A stretch of DNA of 64,000 bases, taken from the NCBI GenBank assembly GCA_025774845.1, contig JALGZP010000011.1:29635-93634 (forward strand). The letters run 5' to 3'. Shown piece by piece: positions 19,663 to 27,910 of this stretch. This DNA comes from a bacterium. Its GTDB lineage: Bacteria > Arandabacterota > Arandabacteria > Arandabacterales > Arandabacteraceae. Position 1 is the stretch's first letter, and the number at the start of each line of letters is the position of its first letter. Below the pieces are notes generated by a model. It did not search any database and was not told where the DNA came from. It worked only from the letters and a program-made list of their open reading frames with translations. Made by a program: the position numbers and the translations under genes.

Positions 19663-20568
19663 ATGCTGAGGTCCGCATTGCCGGAATCGCGGATCATCTG
19701 TCTTGTCGAGGATGGGCAGGGGGACATTTTCAGAGACCGGAGCATAGTCGACGATCTGGTTGAGTTTCCGAAGTTCGGTGGAGCGGGAGCGGTCTGGGGA
19801 TACCGTTCCTTCATAGGTGAGATCAGAGAGCGGATGGTCGAGGCGGTGTTCTACTTCGATTACAGGCACGACTTCTACAGAGTTATCCTTCCGCTCTTGA
19901 GCGGCGCGCGCCTCAGGCTCAAGGTACGGGGTGAAATCGGTTACCCGCTCTTTAACATCGAAGTGGTGCCCGGCAGCGATTCCACGTACTTCCGTGATGT
20001 CAACCTGTGTCTAGTGAAGTTCCTCTCTTCCGGGGGTGGCCAATGGTCGGGCTGGAAGTTCCCGGAGAATGAAGCGAAGATAGCCAAAGAGATCGTTGGG
20101 TTCAGAAAGCCTAATCCATCGGATCTCTTGATCGGTGTCGACCTCAGTCATACCAAAGCTGGAGGGAGGCCGCCCTTCGACGCCGCCATCAGGCTGGCCA
20201 GGAGTTTTGCTGCACTCAAACCCAGCCGGATTGCGCTCCTGTCCGATCCCAACCCGGCGATCAAACAAGATGAGATAAAGCGCCTTGGACCGTACGACTG
20301 GCTTGATATACCAGGCAAGAGCTTCCGGGACACGCTGGGAATCCTGTCGCAATGCGACCTCTTTATAAGCGGGAACACTGATCTCTTTCACTTCGCCGTC
20401 TCGATGGGAATACCTTCGTATGTGCTGTTCTCCGACACGGACGACAGAAGATGGATACCCAGCGACGGGATCTTCAGTCTTGTTGAGGAACAGACCTGGA
20501 AGACCACTCCACCCGCACAGCTGGCGATGCAGATGCGCGATTTCGTCAGCGCCCCTTCAAGGATCTGA
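19663..20568 (+). CDS. Glycosyltransferase family 9 (heptosyltransferase-like), N-terminus uncertain
   Basis: C-terminal DLFISGNTDLFHFAVSMGIPSYVLFSDTDDRRWIP GT9-like; position next to msbA/waaF. First ATG is at 19663 and the usual N-terminal Rossmann strand is missing. Confidence 0.65.
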   Translation: MLRSALPESRIICLVEDGQGDIFRDRSIVDDLVEFPKFGGAGAVWGYRSFIGEIRERMVEAVFYFDYRHDFYRVILPLLSGARLRLKVRGEIGYPLFNIEVVPGSDSTYFRDVNLCLVKFLSSGGGQWSGWKFPENEAKIAKEIVGFRKPNPSDLLIGVDLSHTKAGGRPPFDAAIRLARSFAALKPSRIALLSDPNPAIKQDEIKRLGPYDWLDIPGKSFRDTLGILSQCDLFISGNTDLFHFAVSMGIPSYVLFSDTDDRRWIPSDGIFSLVEEQTWKTTPPAQLAMQMRDFVSAPSRI

Positions 20569-20570
20569 TC

Positions 20571-22454
20571 ATGAGTTCCAGGGGGCTCTACTTCAGACTG
20601 ATCTCATTCATGAAGCCTTACTGGAAGCGGTTGACATGCGCGTTGCTTCTCATGGTTATGGTGGCGATCTTCAGCGGTATCTCGATCGGTATGATTCTCC
20701 CCTTTGTCAACGTGATATTCTCGGGTGGGAAACTGGATCTGGCGGGGACGACGGACGGTGAGGCAGGTGGGATCATGGGTGTGGCGCCGGAAGCCCTCTC
20801 TTCGGTACAGGAAACCGTGAGGCAGAAGGTACTTTCCTTCTACTCCTCGGATTCACCGGTCGTTACCCTTGAGCGGATCTGCGTCTCCATCCTTGTCATC
20901 TATTTCCTCAAGGGCTTGTTTACCTATCTCCTTGCGATCGTCAACGCATCCCTCGAACAACGCGTGATCCGCGATGTCCGGAACGGTCTCTACACGCACC
21001 TCCACAGGTTGACGTTGTCGTTCTTTCACGCCAGCAAGACCGGACAGGTGATATCGAGGATCACGAATGATGTGACGCTTATCAGGATGAGCCTGTCAGC
21101 CGGGTTCCTCGGGGCACTCCGCGATCTGCTTTTCGTGATCGTTTACGCCTCAATCGTGATCTGGATCAGCTGGCGGCTGGCACTCGTCGCCTTCCTTGTG
21201 ATTCCACCGATAACATTCGGTGTTACAAAGATCGGACACAGACTCCGGAGATACAGCACCAAGGCCCAGGAGAAGATGGCCGACATCACAAGCGTCCTGC
21301 AGGAGACGATATCCGGTATTAGAGTCGTAAAGGCATTCGGCATGGAGGATTTCGAGACAACCAAGTTCTACCGCCATACGAGGGGTTTCTTCTCCGCATT
21401 CATGACCCAACAGCGTGCGGCCTCACTCGCACCTCCCATGACCGAGTTTCTTGGAGCTACGGGAGCACTGGTCGTGCTGTGGTACGGCGGGACCCAGGTG
21501 CTTGAAGGACATCTTTTGAGTCCCGACTGGTTTCTGATCTTCCTGGCAGCGATGCTTTCAATCATACACCCGGCGAAGAATCTGACTCATGCCAGCGCAA
21601 AGATACAGGAAGGTCTGGCCGCAGCGAGACGGATATTCGAGATACTGGATACAGTGCCCGAAATAACCGACAGCAAGGATGCTGTGGATATCGATACGAT
21701 AAGCGAGGGGCTCGAGTTTGAGAATGTCAGTTTCACGTATGGCGAACAGGAATACGTTCTGAGAGACATCAGTTTCAAGGTAAAGAAGGGGCAGGTTGTG
21801 GCCATCGTCGGTCCCAGCGGCGCAGGCAAGTCCACCCTGGTGGATTTGATCCCGCGCTTCTACGATCCGACCTCCGGGGGCGTGAAGATCGACGGTAAGG
21901 ACATTAGGTCGTCGACCATCCGCTCACTTCGAAGCCTTATGGGAATAGTCACCCAGGAGACAATACTCTTCAATGATACGGTTAGAAACAACATAGCGTA
22001 CGGTATAGAGGACATACCGCTTGAGAAGGTAGCCGGGGCTGCAAAAGCGGCGAATGCCCACGACTTCATAAGTAACCTGCCGGAAAAGTATGATACCGTA
22101 ATCGGGGACAGGGGAGTGAGACTGTCCGGCGGAGAGCGCCAGAGGATTGCGATCGCCAGGGCCATACTCAAGAACCCTCAGATCCTGATCTTTGATGAGG
22201 CGACCTCGTCGCTTGATTCTGAATCGGAGAAACTCGTACAGGACGCCATACAGCATCTGATCTCAAAACGGACCAACTTCGTGATTGCCCACAGGCTGTC
22301 GACCGTGACGAATGCGGATTTGATTCTTGTTCTGGATGATGGGAGGATAGTCGAGTCCGGGCGTCATGAAGAGTTGCTTGCGGCCGGACAGGTCTACAGG
22401 AAACTCTATGACCTGCAGTTTAAGGATTATCCGCAGGCCGTCCGGGAAGGCTAG
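20571..22454 (+). CDS. msbA: MsbA-like lipid ABC transporter (fused permease/ATPase)
   Basis: Six-TM exporter domain plus IVGPSGAGKSTLVDLIPRFYDPTSG, LSGGERQRIAIARAILKNPQILIFDEATSSLDSESE; embedded in LPS genes. Confidence 0.9.
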   Translation: MSSRGLYFRLISFMKPYWKRLTCALLLMVMVAIFSGISIGMILPFVNVIFSGGKLDLAGTTDGEAGGIMGVAPEALSSVQETVRQKVLSFYSSDSPVVTLERICVSILVIYFLKGLFTYLLAIVNASLEQRVIRDVRNGLYTHLHRLTLSFFHASKTGQVISRITNDVTLIRMSLSAGFLGALRDLLFVIVYASIVIWISWRLALVAFLVIPPITFGVTKIGHRLRRYSTKAQEKMADITSVLQETISGIRVVKAFGMEDFETTKFYRHTRGFFSAFMTQQRAASLAPPMTEFLGATGALVVLWYGGTQVLEGHLLSPDWFLIFLAAMLSIIHPAKNLTHASAKIQEGLAAARRIFEILDTVPEITDSKDAVDIDTISEGLEFENVSFTYGEQEYVLRDISFKVKKGQVVAIVGPSGAGKSTLVDLIPRFYDPTSGGVKIDGKDIRSSTIRSLRSLMGIVTQETILFNDTVRNNIAYGIEDIPLEKVAGAAKAANAHDFISNLPEKYDTVIGDRGVRLSGGERQRIAIARAILKNPQILIFDEATSSLDSESEKLVQDAIQHLISKRTNFVIAHRLSTVTNADLILVLDDGRIVESGRHEELLAAGQVYRKLYDLQFKDYPQAVREG

Positions 22455-22459
22455 CACCT

Positions 22460-23473
22460 GTGGCAAACCTGTTGATCGTCAGGCTCAGCTCATTCGGAGA
22501 CATTGTTCTCACCGAACCTGCCACCCGGGCGGTGAAGCAGCATTATCCGGCCGGCAGACTATGGTTTGTCACCTCTGAGCAGTATAGCGGGATACCGCGG
22601 CTTTTCTCCTCTGTTGACTCTGTGATAACCTATTCGAGGGGTGGTCCCAATCCCGAACTGGACGCCGTCGCAAGGGACACCGAGTTCGATGCGGTAATAG
22701 ACCTCCAGGGCAACCTGCGTTCCCGCCGTATAACCGCGAGGCTGCGAAGCAGGAAGACAGTCAGACACCGCAGACAGCAGTTTCGCCGTTTCGTTAGCGT
22801 GTACCTGCCGTGGATCCGGAGAGAGAACCTCGACCATACTGTTCAGTCATATGCGGGCGCCGTCCGCGGACTCGGTATCGAGCCCCCCGACAATGTCCCC
22901 GGCATAGAGCCGCCCGGGGCGGATCTTAAGAAGGCAGTCGGCAGGTTCGGAGCAGGACCTTTCATCGGTGTCTGCCCCGGAGGCAGCAGCCCGCACAAGA
23001 GATGGAGTGAGGAACACTTTGCCGACCTGATCGGCTGTTTCACAGAAAAGGGCAGGAGGGTTCTTATCATAGGGTCCGACGCGGACAGGACCGTTGCCGA
23101 GGCGGTTGCCGGGAGTCTGAGTGGGGGAGACGTGGAGGTTTACATAGGTAACGACGTCGGTATGATCGCGGGTCTCCTGTCAATGTGTGCCGCAACGGTC
23201 ACCAACGATTCAGGTCTGATGCACCTGGCCGGTGCCGTGGGTTCTGGAGTTGTTTCGATCTTCGGTCCCACTTCGCCGCTGCTCGGGTTCGCTCCGATGG
23301 CCCGGGGCGCGGTGGTGGTAACACGCGGTCTGGCGTGCAGCCCGTGCAGTTTTCACGGTAACAAGCCGTGCAAGTATGAGACAAGACAATGCCTGGAGGA
23401 GATCGACCCGGGCGAAGTGGCTGGGATAGTCAATGATATGGTCGGTAACGGAAGACCGGAAAGCGGACGCTAA
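22460..23473 (+). CDS. Glycosyltransferase family 9 protein
   Basis: NLLIVRLSSFGDIVLTEPATRAV, GVCPGGSSPHKRWSEEHFADLI, TNDSGLMHLAGAVGSGVVSIFGPTSP. Confidence 0.88.
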   Translation: MANLLIVRLSSFGDIVLTEPATRAVKQHYPAGRLWFVTSEQYSGIPRLFSSVDSVITYSRGGPNPELDAVARDTEFDAVIDLQGNLRSRRITARLRSRKTVRHRRQQFRRFVSVYLPWIRRENLDHTVQSYAGAVRGLGIEPPDNVPGIEPPGADLKKAVGRFGAGPFIGVCPGGSSPHKRWSEEHFADLIGCFTEKGRRVLIIGSDADRTVAEAVAGSLSGGDVEVYIGNDVGMIAGLLSMCAATVTNDSGLMHLAGAVGSGVVSIFGPTSPLLGFAPMARGAVVVTRGLACSPCSFHGNKPCKYETRQCLEEIDPGEVAGIVNDMVGNGRPESGR

Positions 23474-24497
23474 GAAGGTCAGTCTGGCAGCGAGAGCTCC
23501 TAACTGGCTTGGGGATGCCGTGCTTGCCATCCCCGCCGTCCGGGGGCTGGTTGACTGCGCGCGGCGCGGTCGTGTCGTAGTGCTGGCTTCGACCGCATCA
23601 GCGGAAGTGTTTTCAAGGATACCCGGCACACTCGTCTTCCCGGTTCGGCGGCCCGGTGCAGGGGCAGCCGATTCGTTGCGGGCCGTGCTCAAGGGAGCCT
23701 CGATTCTCCGCACCTTCGGTCCCGTGTGGGCATTCAGCTTCACCCGGTCGTTTACCTCTGCGGCCATGTGCCGGCTCGGGAGGGTACCGCGGCGAGTCGG
23801 CTTTGCAGACAGCTCGTTCTCATTTTTCTATACCGACAAGGTGCCCCGTGTGGCGCCCGGGCATGAGCACCTCACCGAGACCTATTGCAGGCTGGTCGAG
23901 AGTATGGGTATAAAGATCATCGACAGAGTCCCGGCTCTGGAGCCGACCGAAAGCGATCGTCTGAACGGCCGGCAGGCCCTGGAGAAGTATGGGCTCCTCG
24001 AGGGTGGTTACCTGTGCCTCTTTCCGGGAGCCAGGTACGGACCGGCGAAGCGCTGGGATCCGGCTCGATTCGCTTCGCTCGGGGATAACGCAGTCGACAG
24101 GTTTCATCTGAAAGTCGTGTTACTGGGGAGCGGGAGTGATGCTGCCGCCTGCAGCGCTGTCCGGGAGAAGATGAACAGGGAAAGTCTCAACCTCTGTGGT
24201 GATCTGGATTTCTCAGGCCTCGTGGGCCTACTCAGCATGTGTCGCGCAACCGTTTCAAACGATAGCGGCGGCATGCATCTCGCAGCAGCGCTTGGAGTGC
24301 CTACCGTCGGTTTGTTTTTCTCCACAGACCCAGGGTGGACGCGCCCTCTGTCTCCTGAATCCACCTCTCTTTCTAGCAGGATGGAATGCTCCCCGTGTTT
24401 TGCCAGGGATTGCGGCCGGGGCACACCGTGCACCCAGACGATCGAAGTTGATGAGGTGACCGGCGTGCTTGCAAAGATCGGAGGGACAACGGCTTGA
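23433..24497 (+). CDS. waaF: Lipopolysaccharide heptosyltransferase II-like
   Basis: APNWLGDAVLAIPAVRGL, FPGARYGPAKRWDPARFASL, VSNDSGGMHLAAALGVPTVGLF. Confidence 0.88.
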   Translation: MIWSVTEDRKADAKKVSLAARAPNWLGDAVLAIPAVRGLVDCARRGRVVVLASTASAEVFSRIPGTLVFPVRRPGAGAADSLRAVLKGASILRTFGPVWAFSFTRSFTSAAMCRLGRVPRRVGFADSSFSFFYTDKVPRVAPGHEHLTETYCRLVESMGIKIIDRVPALEPTESDRLNGRQALEKYGLLEGGYLCLFPGARYGPAKRWDPARFASLGDNAVDRFHLKVVLLGSGSDAAACSAVREKMNRESLNLCGDLDFSGLVGLLSMCRATVSNDSGGMHLAAALGVPTVGLFFSTDPGWTRPLSPESTSLSSRMECSPCFARDCGRGTPCTQTIEVDEVTGVLAKIGGTTA

Positions 24498-25072
24498 ACA
24501 AGGCGGTCTTCTTTGACAGGGACGGCACGCTTCTCATAGAACTGGGCTACCTCACCCATCCTTCGCGTGTGGCACCGTATCACTTCGCCGCGGAGGCCCT
24601 GAGAATGGCACGGGACCATGGATATCTTCTCATCGCGGTCACGAATCAATCCGCCATCGCCAGGGGTTACCTCAGCGAAGCCGATCTGGCCGTGATTCAC
24701 CGGAGGATGCAGGACATCTTCGGGGAGGCCCGGGCGGAGCTCGATGCCATATACTATTGTCCTCACCACCCCGATGGAACCGTCAGAGCTTACAGGAAGA
24801 AGTGCGACTGCAGGAAGCCCGGGATAGAACTGGGCGTGCAGGCGGCCCGGAAATTCGATATCGACCTTAAGGGGTCCTTTCTCATCGGGGACAAGGAGAC
24901 GGATCTGCTTTTCGGCTCGGGCCTCGGTATGACCACCTGTCTGGTCCGGACGGGATTGGGGGCTCCCGAGGAAGAGCGTCTCGGTGGAGAGGGCTTGAAA
25001 GACTCGATGGTTTTCGATAATGTGCTGGATGCGGTGAAGTGGATCACCAGAGAGGATGGATGTTCGAGATGA
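24494..25072 (+). CDS. gmhB: HAD phosphatase, D-glycero-D-manno-heptose 1,7-bisphosphate phosphatase GmhB-like
   Basis: AVFFDRDGTLLIELGYL, ITNQSAIARGYL-type motif, YYCPHHPDG...CDCRKPGIELG, LIGDKETDL. Confidence 0.88.
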   Translation: MNKAVFFDRDGTLLIELGYLTHPSRVAPYHFAAEALRMARDHGYLLIAVTNQSAIARGYLSEADLAVIHRRMQDIFGEARAELDAIYYCPHHPDGTVRAYRKKCDCRKPGIELGVQAARKFDIDLKGSFLIGDKETDLLFGSGLGMTTCLVRTGLGAPEEERLGGEGLKDSMVFDNVLDAVKWITREDGCSR

Positions 25073-25794
25073 GAAGAACTTCGGTCGTTGCCGTCGCAGC
25101 ACTTCTGCTGTTCAGTGCGGCTGCCATGGGACTGCCGTTTAAGACCGGAGAGAAACTGACGTTCGCCGTGCGCTATGAATTCGTCAAGGCGGGTGTTGCC
25201 ACGATGGAGGTTGCCGGGCGGGTGAAATGTGAAGGAGGGGAGTGCTTCCGGATCGTGTCAGTGGCGCGGTCGACGATGCCGTTTTCCCTTTTCTTCGAGG
25301 TTGAGGACCGGGTCGAATCGCTCCTTGATGTGGAGAAACTCTATACGTGGCGTTATGAGAAGAACCTCAAGGAAGGGAACTACCGGGCGAGGGAGGTTGT
25401 TGTCTTCGACCAGCGGGAGCATACCGCCACCTACCCTGACGGCCGGGTTGTGACCATTCCGGAAGGGGTTCAGGACGTCCTGACGTCACTTTACTATATC
25501 AGGACCATGGATCTCGAGGTCGGGAAGAGTGTCTTCATTGAAAACCACGCAGACGGAAAGAACTACCCGCTTGAGGTCAAGGTGCTCGGGGTCGAGATAA
25601 TCAAGGTTCCTGCAGGTAAGTACGAGTGCTTCATCCTCGAACCGATTCTCAAGGCCTCGGGTATATTTCAGCATAAGGGTCGTCTGACCGTCTGGATGTC
25701 TACCGATCCCAGTCACATTCCCGTGATGATGAAGAGCAAGGTTGCGATCGGTTCCATCAACGTGGTTCTGCTCGAGGCGGAAACGGGTAAATAG
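25060..25794 (+). CDS. DUF3108 domain-containing exported protein
   Basis: Signal peptide; LPFKTGEKLTFAVRYEFVKAGVATMEVAG, DVLTSLYYIRTMDLEVGKSV, VPAGKYECFILEP. Confidence 0.78.
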   Translation: MFEMRRTSVVAVAALLLFSAAAMGLPFKTGEKLTFAVRYEFVKAGVATMEVAGRVKCEGGECFRIVSVARSTMPFSLFFEVEDRVESLLDVEKLYTWRYEKNLKEGNYRAREVVVFDQREHTATYPDGRVVTIPEGVQDVLTSLYYIRTMDLEVGKSVFIENHADGKNYPLEVKVLGVEIIKVPAGKYECFILEPILKASGIFQHKGRLTVWMSTDPSHIPVMMKSKVAIGSINVVLLEAETGK

Positions 25795-25809
25795 ACAGGA
25801 GACCGACAG

Positions 25810-26739
25810 ATGGGAAGCAAGAAGGACAAGAAGATATCCATAGAGCACAGGACGAGCAAAGTCGACATCAACGATTTCGCAGGTCTGCCTGACGGCTTCT
25901 CCTGGTATGAAAACCTGAGGTCGATGATCCCCCGGATCCTGAGGGGGAAGGACATCGAAGATCTGAGTGAGCGAGTTGTGGGAGCGAGACGGAATGACAG
26001 ACCGGTCGTCATCATGATGGGCGCGCATGTGGTAAAGTGCGGTCTTGGCGGTCTGATCTGCGAGCTGATGAGAAAGGGTGTGGTAACTGCGCTTGCGATG
26101 AACGGAGCCTGCGCCATCCATGACGTGGAAATCGCGTTGTGGGGTAAGACATCCGAGGACGTGGAAGCCGGTCTCGAGCATGGGACTTTCGGGATGACCG
26201 GGGAGACCAGTGCGTTCTTCAATGACGCCGCCTCCGCTTGCCTGCAGGATGATATCGGGTTCGGGAAGGCCATAGGCGAACAGCTGGCCCGGATGAGACC
26301 CGCCAATCCGGAGCTCAGCGTTATGGCAACGGCACACAACCTGGGCATCCCTGTGACGGTGCACGTGGCCATCGGCACCGATGTCGTGCACCAGCATGAC
26401 GAGGCCGACGGGAAGGCAATCGGTGCAGGCACATTGATGGATTTCCGTACGTTTTCATCCCTGGTAGCGGATCTCAACGGGGGTGTGATACTCAATCTGG
26501 GTTCGGCTGTCATAATGCCCGAGGTGTTTCTCAAGGCCCTGGCCAGGGCCCGTAACGCGGGTTCCGCTCTCGGGGAGTTCACAACAGCCAATTTCGACAT
26601 GTTTTCCCTCTATAGGCCCACGACAAGTGTTGTCAGGCGGCCGAAAGCAATGGGAGCAACCACCTTCAGTTTCCTGGGTCACCACGAGATTCTCCTGCCT
26701 GTATTTGTCGCTTCAGTGCTGTCCAGAACAAGCGGCTGA
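25810..26739 (+). CDS. Deoxyhypusine synthase-like family protein
   Basis: PVVIMMGAHVVKCGLGGLICELMRKGVVTALAMNGACAIHDVEIAL resembles the DHS NAD-binding core; located at the end of the LPS core block. Confidence 0.6.
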   Translation: MGSKKDKKISIEHRTSKVDINDFAGLPDGFSWYENLRSMIPRILRGKDIEDLSERVVGARRNDRPVVIMMGAHVVKCGLGGLICELMRKGVVTALAMNGACAIHDVEIALWGKTSEDVEAGLEHGTFGMTGETSAFFNDAASACLQDDIGFGKAIGEQLARMRPANPELSVMATAHNLGIPVTVHVAIGTDVVHQHDEADGKAIGAGTLMDFRTFSSLVADLNGGVILNLGSAVIMPEVFLKALARARNAGSALGEFTTANFDMFSLYRPTTSVVRRPKAMGATTFSFLGHHEILLPVFVASVLSRTSG

Positions 26740-26771
26740 GTGGCACGCAAATTGCCCTGTTTGACCCTATG

Positions 26772-26795
26772 TACGGGTGTTGACATCCACCCGTA
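26772..26795. other. Intergenic 8-bp inverted repeat
   Basis: TACGGGTG / CACCCGTA with 8-nt spacer upstream of the exopolysaccharide operon. Confidence 0.4.
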
Positions 26796-26902
26796 GACAG
26801 TTGACGTGGAGGAGTGTGGTTTAGTGACCCCCTGTAAAACAGCGGGATCGGCGGCTATTGCAATCTGCGAACAGCGGTTGCAATCTGCAGCACCGATGTT
26901 AC

Positions 26903-26931
26903 TTGACTTAGCAGAACTTATGTGCTATACT
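26903..26931 (+). promoter_or_regulatory. Sigma70-type promoter of the exopolysaccharide operon
   Basis: TTGACT (26903-26908), 17-bp spacer, TATACT (26926-26931), in the largest non-coding gap of the surface-polysaccharide region. Confidence 0.75.
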
Positions 26932-27070
26932 AAAAAAGTAATTAGGAGTGAAAGGAGTGGTTTCAGAGGTAAGCTTGCTACAGACAAAGCAGTAAAATTC
27001 GTTAGAACGACAGGATCGAACAGGTGTCTGATGGCAAGTTTACAGTGCACAGAGACAAAGTCAGACTTTG

Positions 27071-27106
27071 ACGGGATGATGCTTTCGCATTGTTCCGGTT
27101 TTTTTT
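27071..27106 (+). terminator. Intrinsic terminator-like hairpin in the leader of the exopolysaccharide operon
   Basis: ACGGGATGATGC-TTTC-GCATTGTTCCGGT hairpin (with GU pairs, one bulge, one mismatch) followed by TTTTTTTT. Confidence 0.6.
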
Positions 27107-27123
27107 GATACAGGAGGACTGAA

Positions 27124-27876
27124 GTGAAACGATCGATCGCCATCTTGCTCGCGTGCCTGGCCCTTGCCGCCGGTTGTGGCGGATCCAAACCCGAACTTGA
27201 GCTGGATACGGTACCTGAGCCGACCCCAGTTGAGCAGGCCGAAGTTGAAATCCGAATGCCGGAGCGCCAGCCTTATACATTCGTGGCCGGGGATGCTTTC
27301 GCCCTCCGGTTCTTCTATTACCCTCAGCATAATGTTGAAGTCGTAATCAGACCTGATGGGATGGTCACGATTCCCCTCCTGGGAGAGGTGATGGTTGAGG
27401 GGATGAAACCCACTGAACTTGAGGCTATCGTCAGAGCTCGCTACGCTGAGGCTGTGGCGGAACCTGAGGTCGCCGTCATAGTCTCTCAATTCGCTGATCA
27501 GACCGTATTTGTCTTTGGTGAGGTCAAGAGGCCGGGGGCATACCCTCTGCAAGGCAGTATGACCGTGGTTGATGCGGTCGCACGGGCCGGTGGTATTGCA
27601 GTGACCGGGAATGCAGGAAGCGTGATCCTGATGAGGAGAAACGGGGCCGAGGAGTACAGCGGCCGGAAGGTGGATCTCGACGCGGTCATAAGCGAGGAAG
27701 GGACAGAGCGCATCCACCTTATGCCCAGCGATGTGATCTTTGTGCCTATGACGGCGATCGCCAAGGTCGATCTATTTGTCGAACAGTACTTCAAGAACTT
27801 GTCTCCGGCATTACTGTTCTATTTATATGTGAATGATGTGGCAACCAGAGAAGGCAGTGTGATCATCAGGAATTAG
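27124..27876 (+). CDS. Polysaccharide export lipoprotein (Wza-like, Poly_export + SLBB)
   Basis: Lipobox LALAAGCGG; DAFALRFFYYPQHNVEVVIRPDGMVTIPLLGEVMVEGMKPTELEAIV; VFVFGEVKRPGAYPLQGSMTVVDAVARAGG. Confidence 0.9.
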   Translation: MKRSIAILLACLALAAGCGGSKPELELDTVPEPTPVEQAEVEIRMPERQPYTFVAGDAFALRFFYYPQHNVEVVIRPDGMVTIPLLGEVMVEGMKPTELEAIVRARYAEAVAEPEVAVIVSQFADQTVFVFGEVKRPGAYPLQGSMTVVDAVARAGGIAVTGNAGSVILMRRNGAEEYSGRKVDLDAVISEEGTERIHLMPSDVIFVPMTAIAKVDLFVEQYFKNLSPALLFYLYVNDVATREGSVIIRN

Positions 27877-27910
27877 GGGAAAACGTCATAATCATGAATG
27901 GAGTGACGTC

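Noticed and set aside
26772-26795. TACGGGTG/CACCCGTA hairpin as a terminator for the deoxyhypusine-synthase-like gene
   Set aside because: No T-tract follows; kept only as an inverted repeat, possibly a protein-binding site.
26806-27108. 100-aa + strand ORF in the leader of the EPS operon
   Set aside because: No SD, no recognisable domain, overlaps the promoter and the terminator hairpin; better explained as untranslated regulatory DNA.
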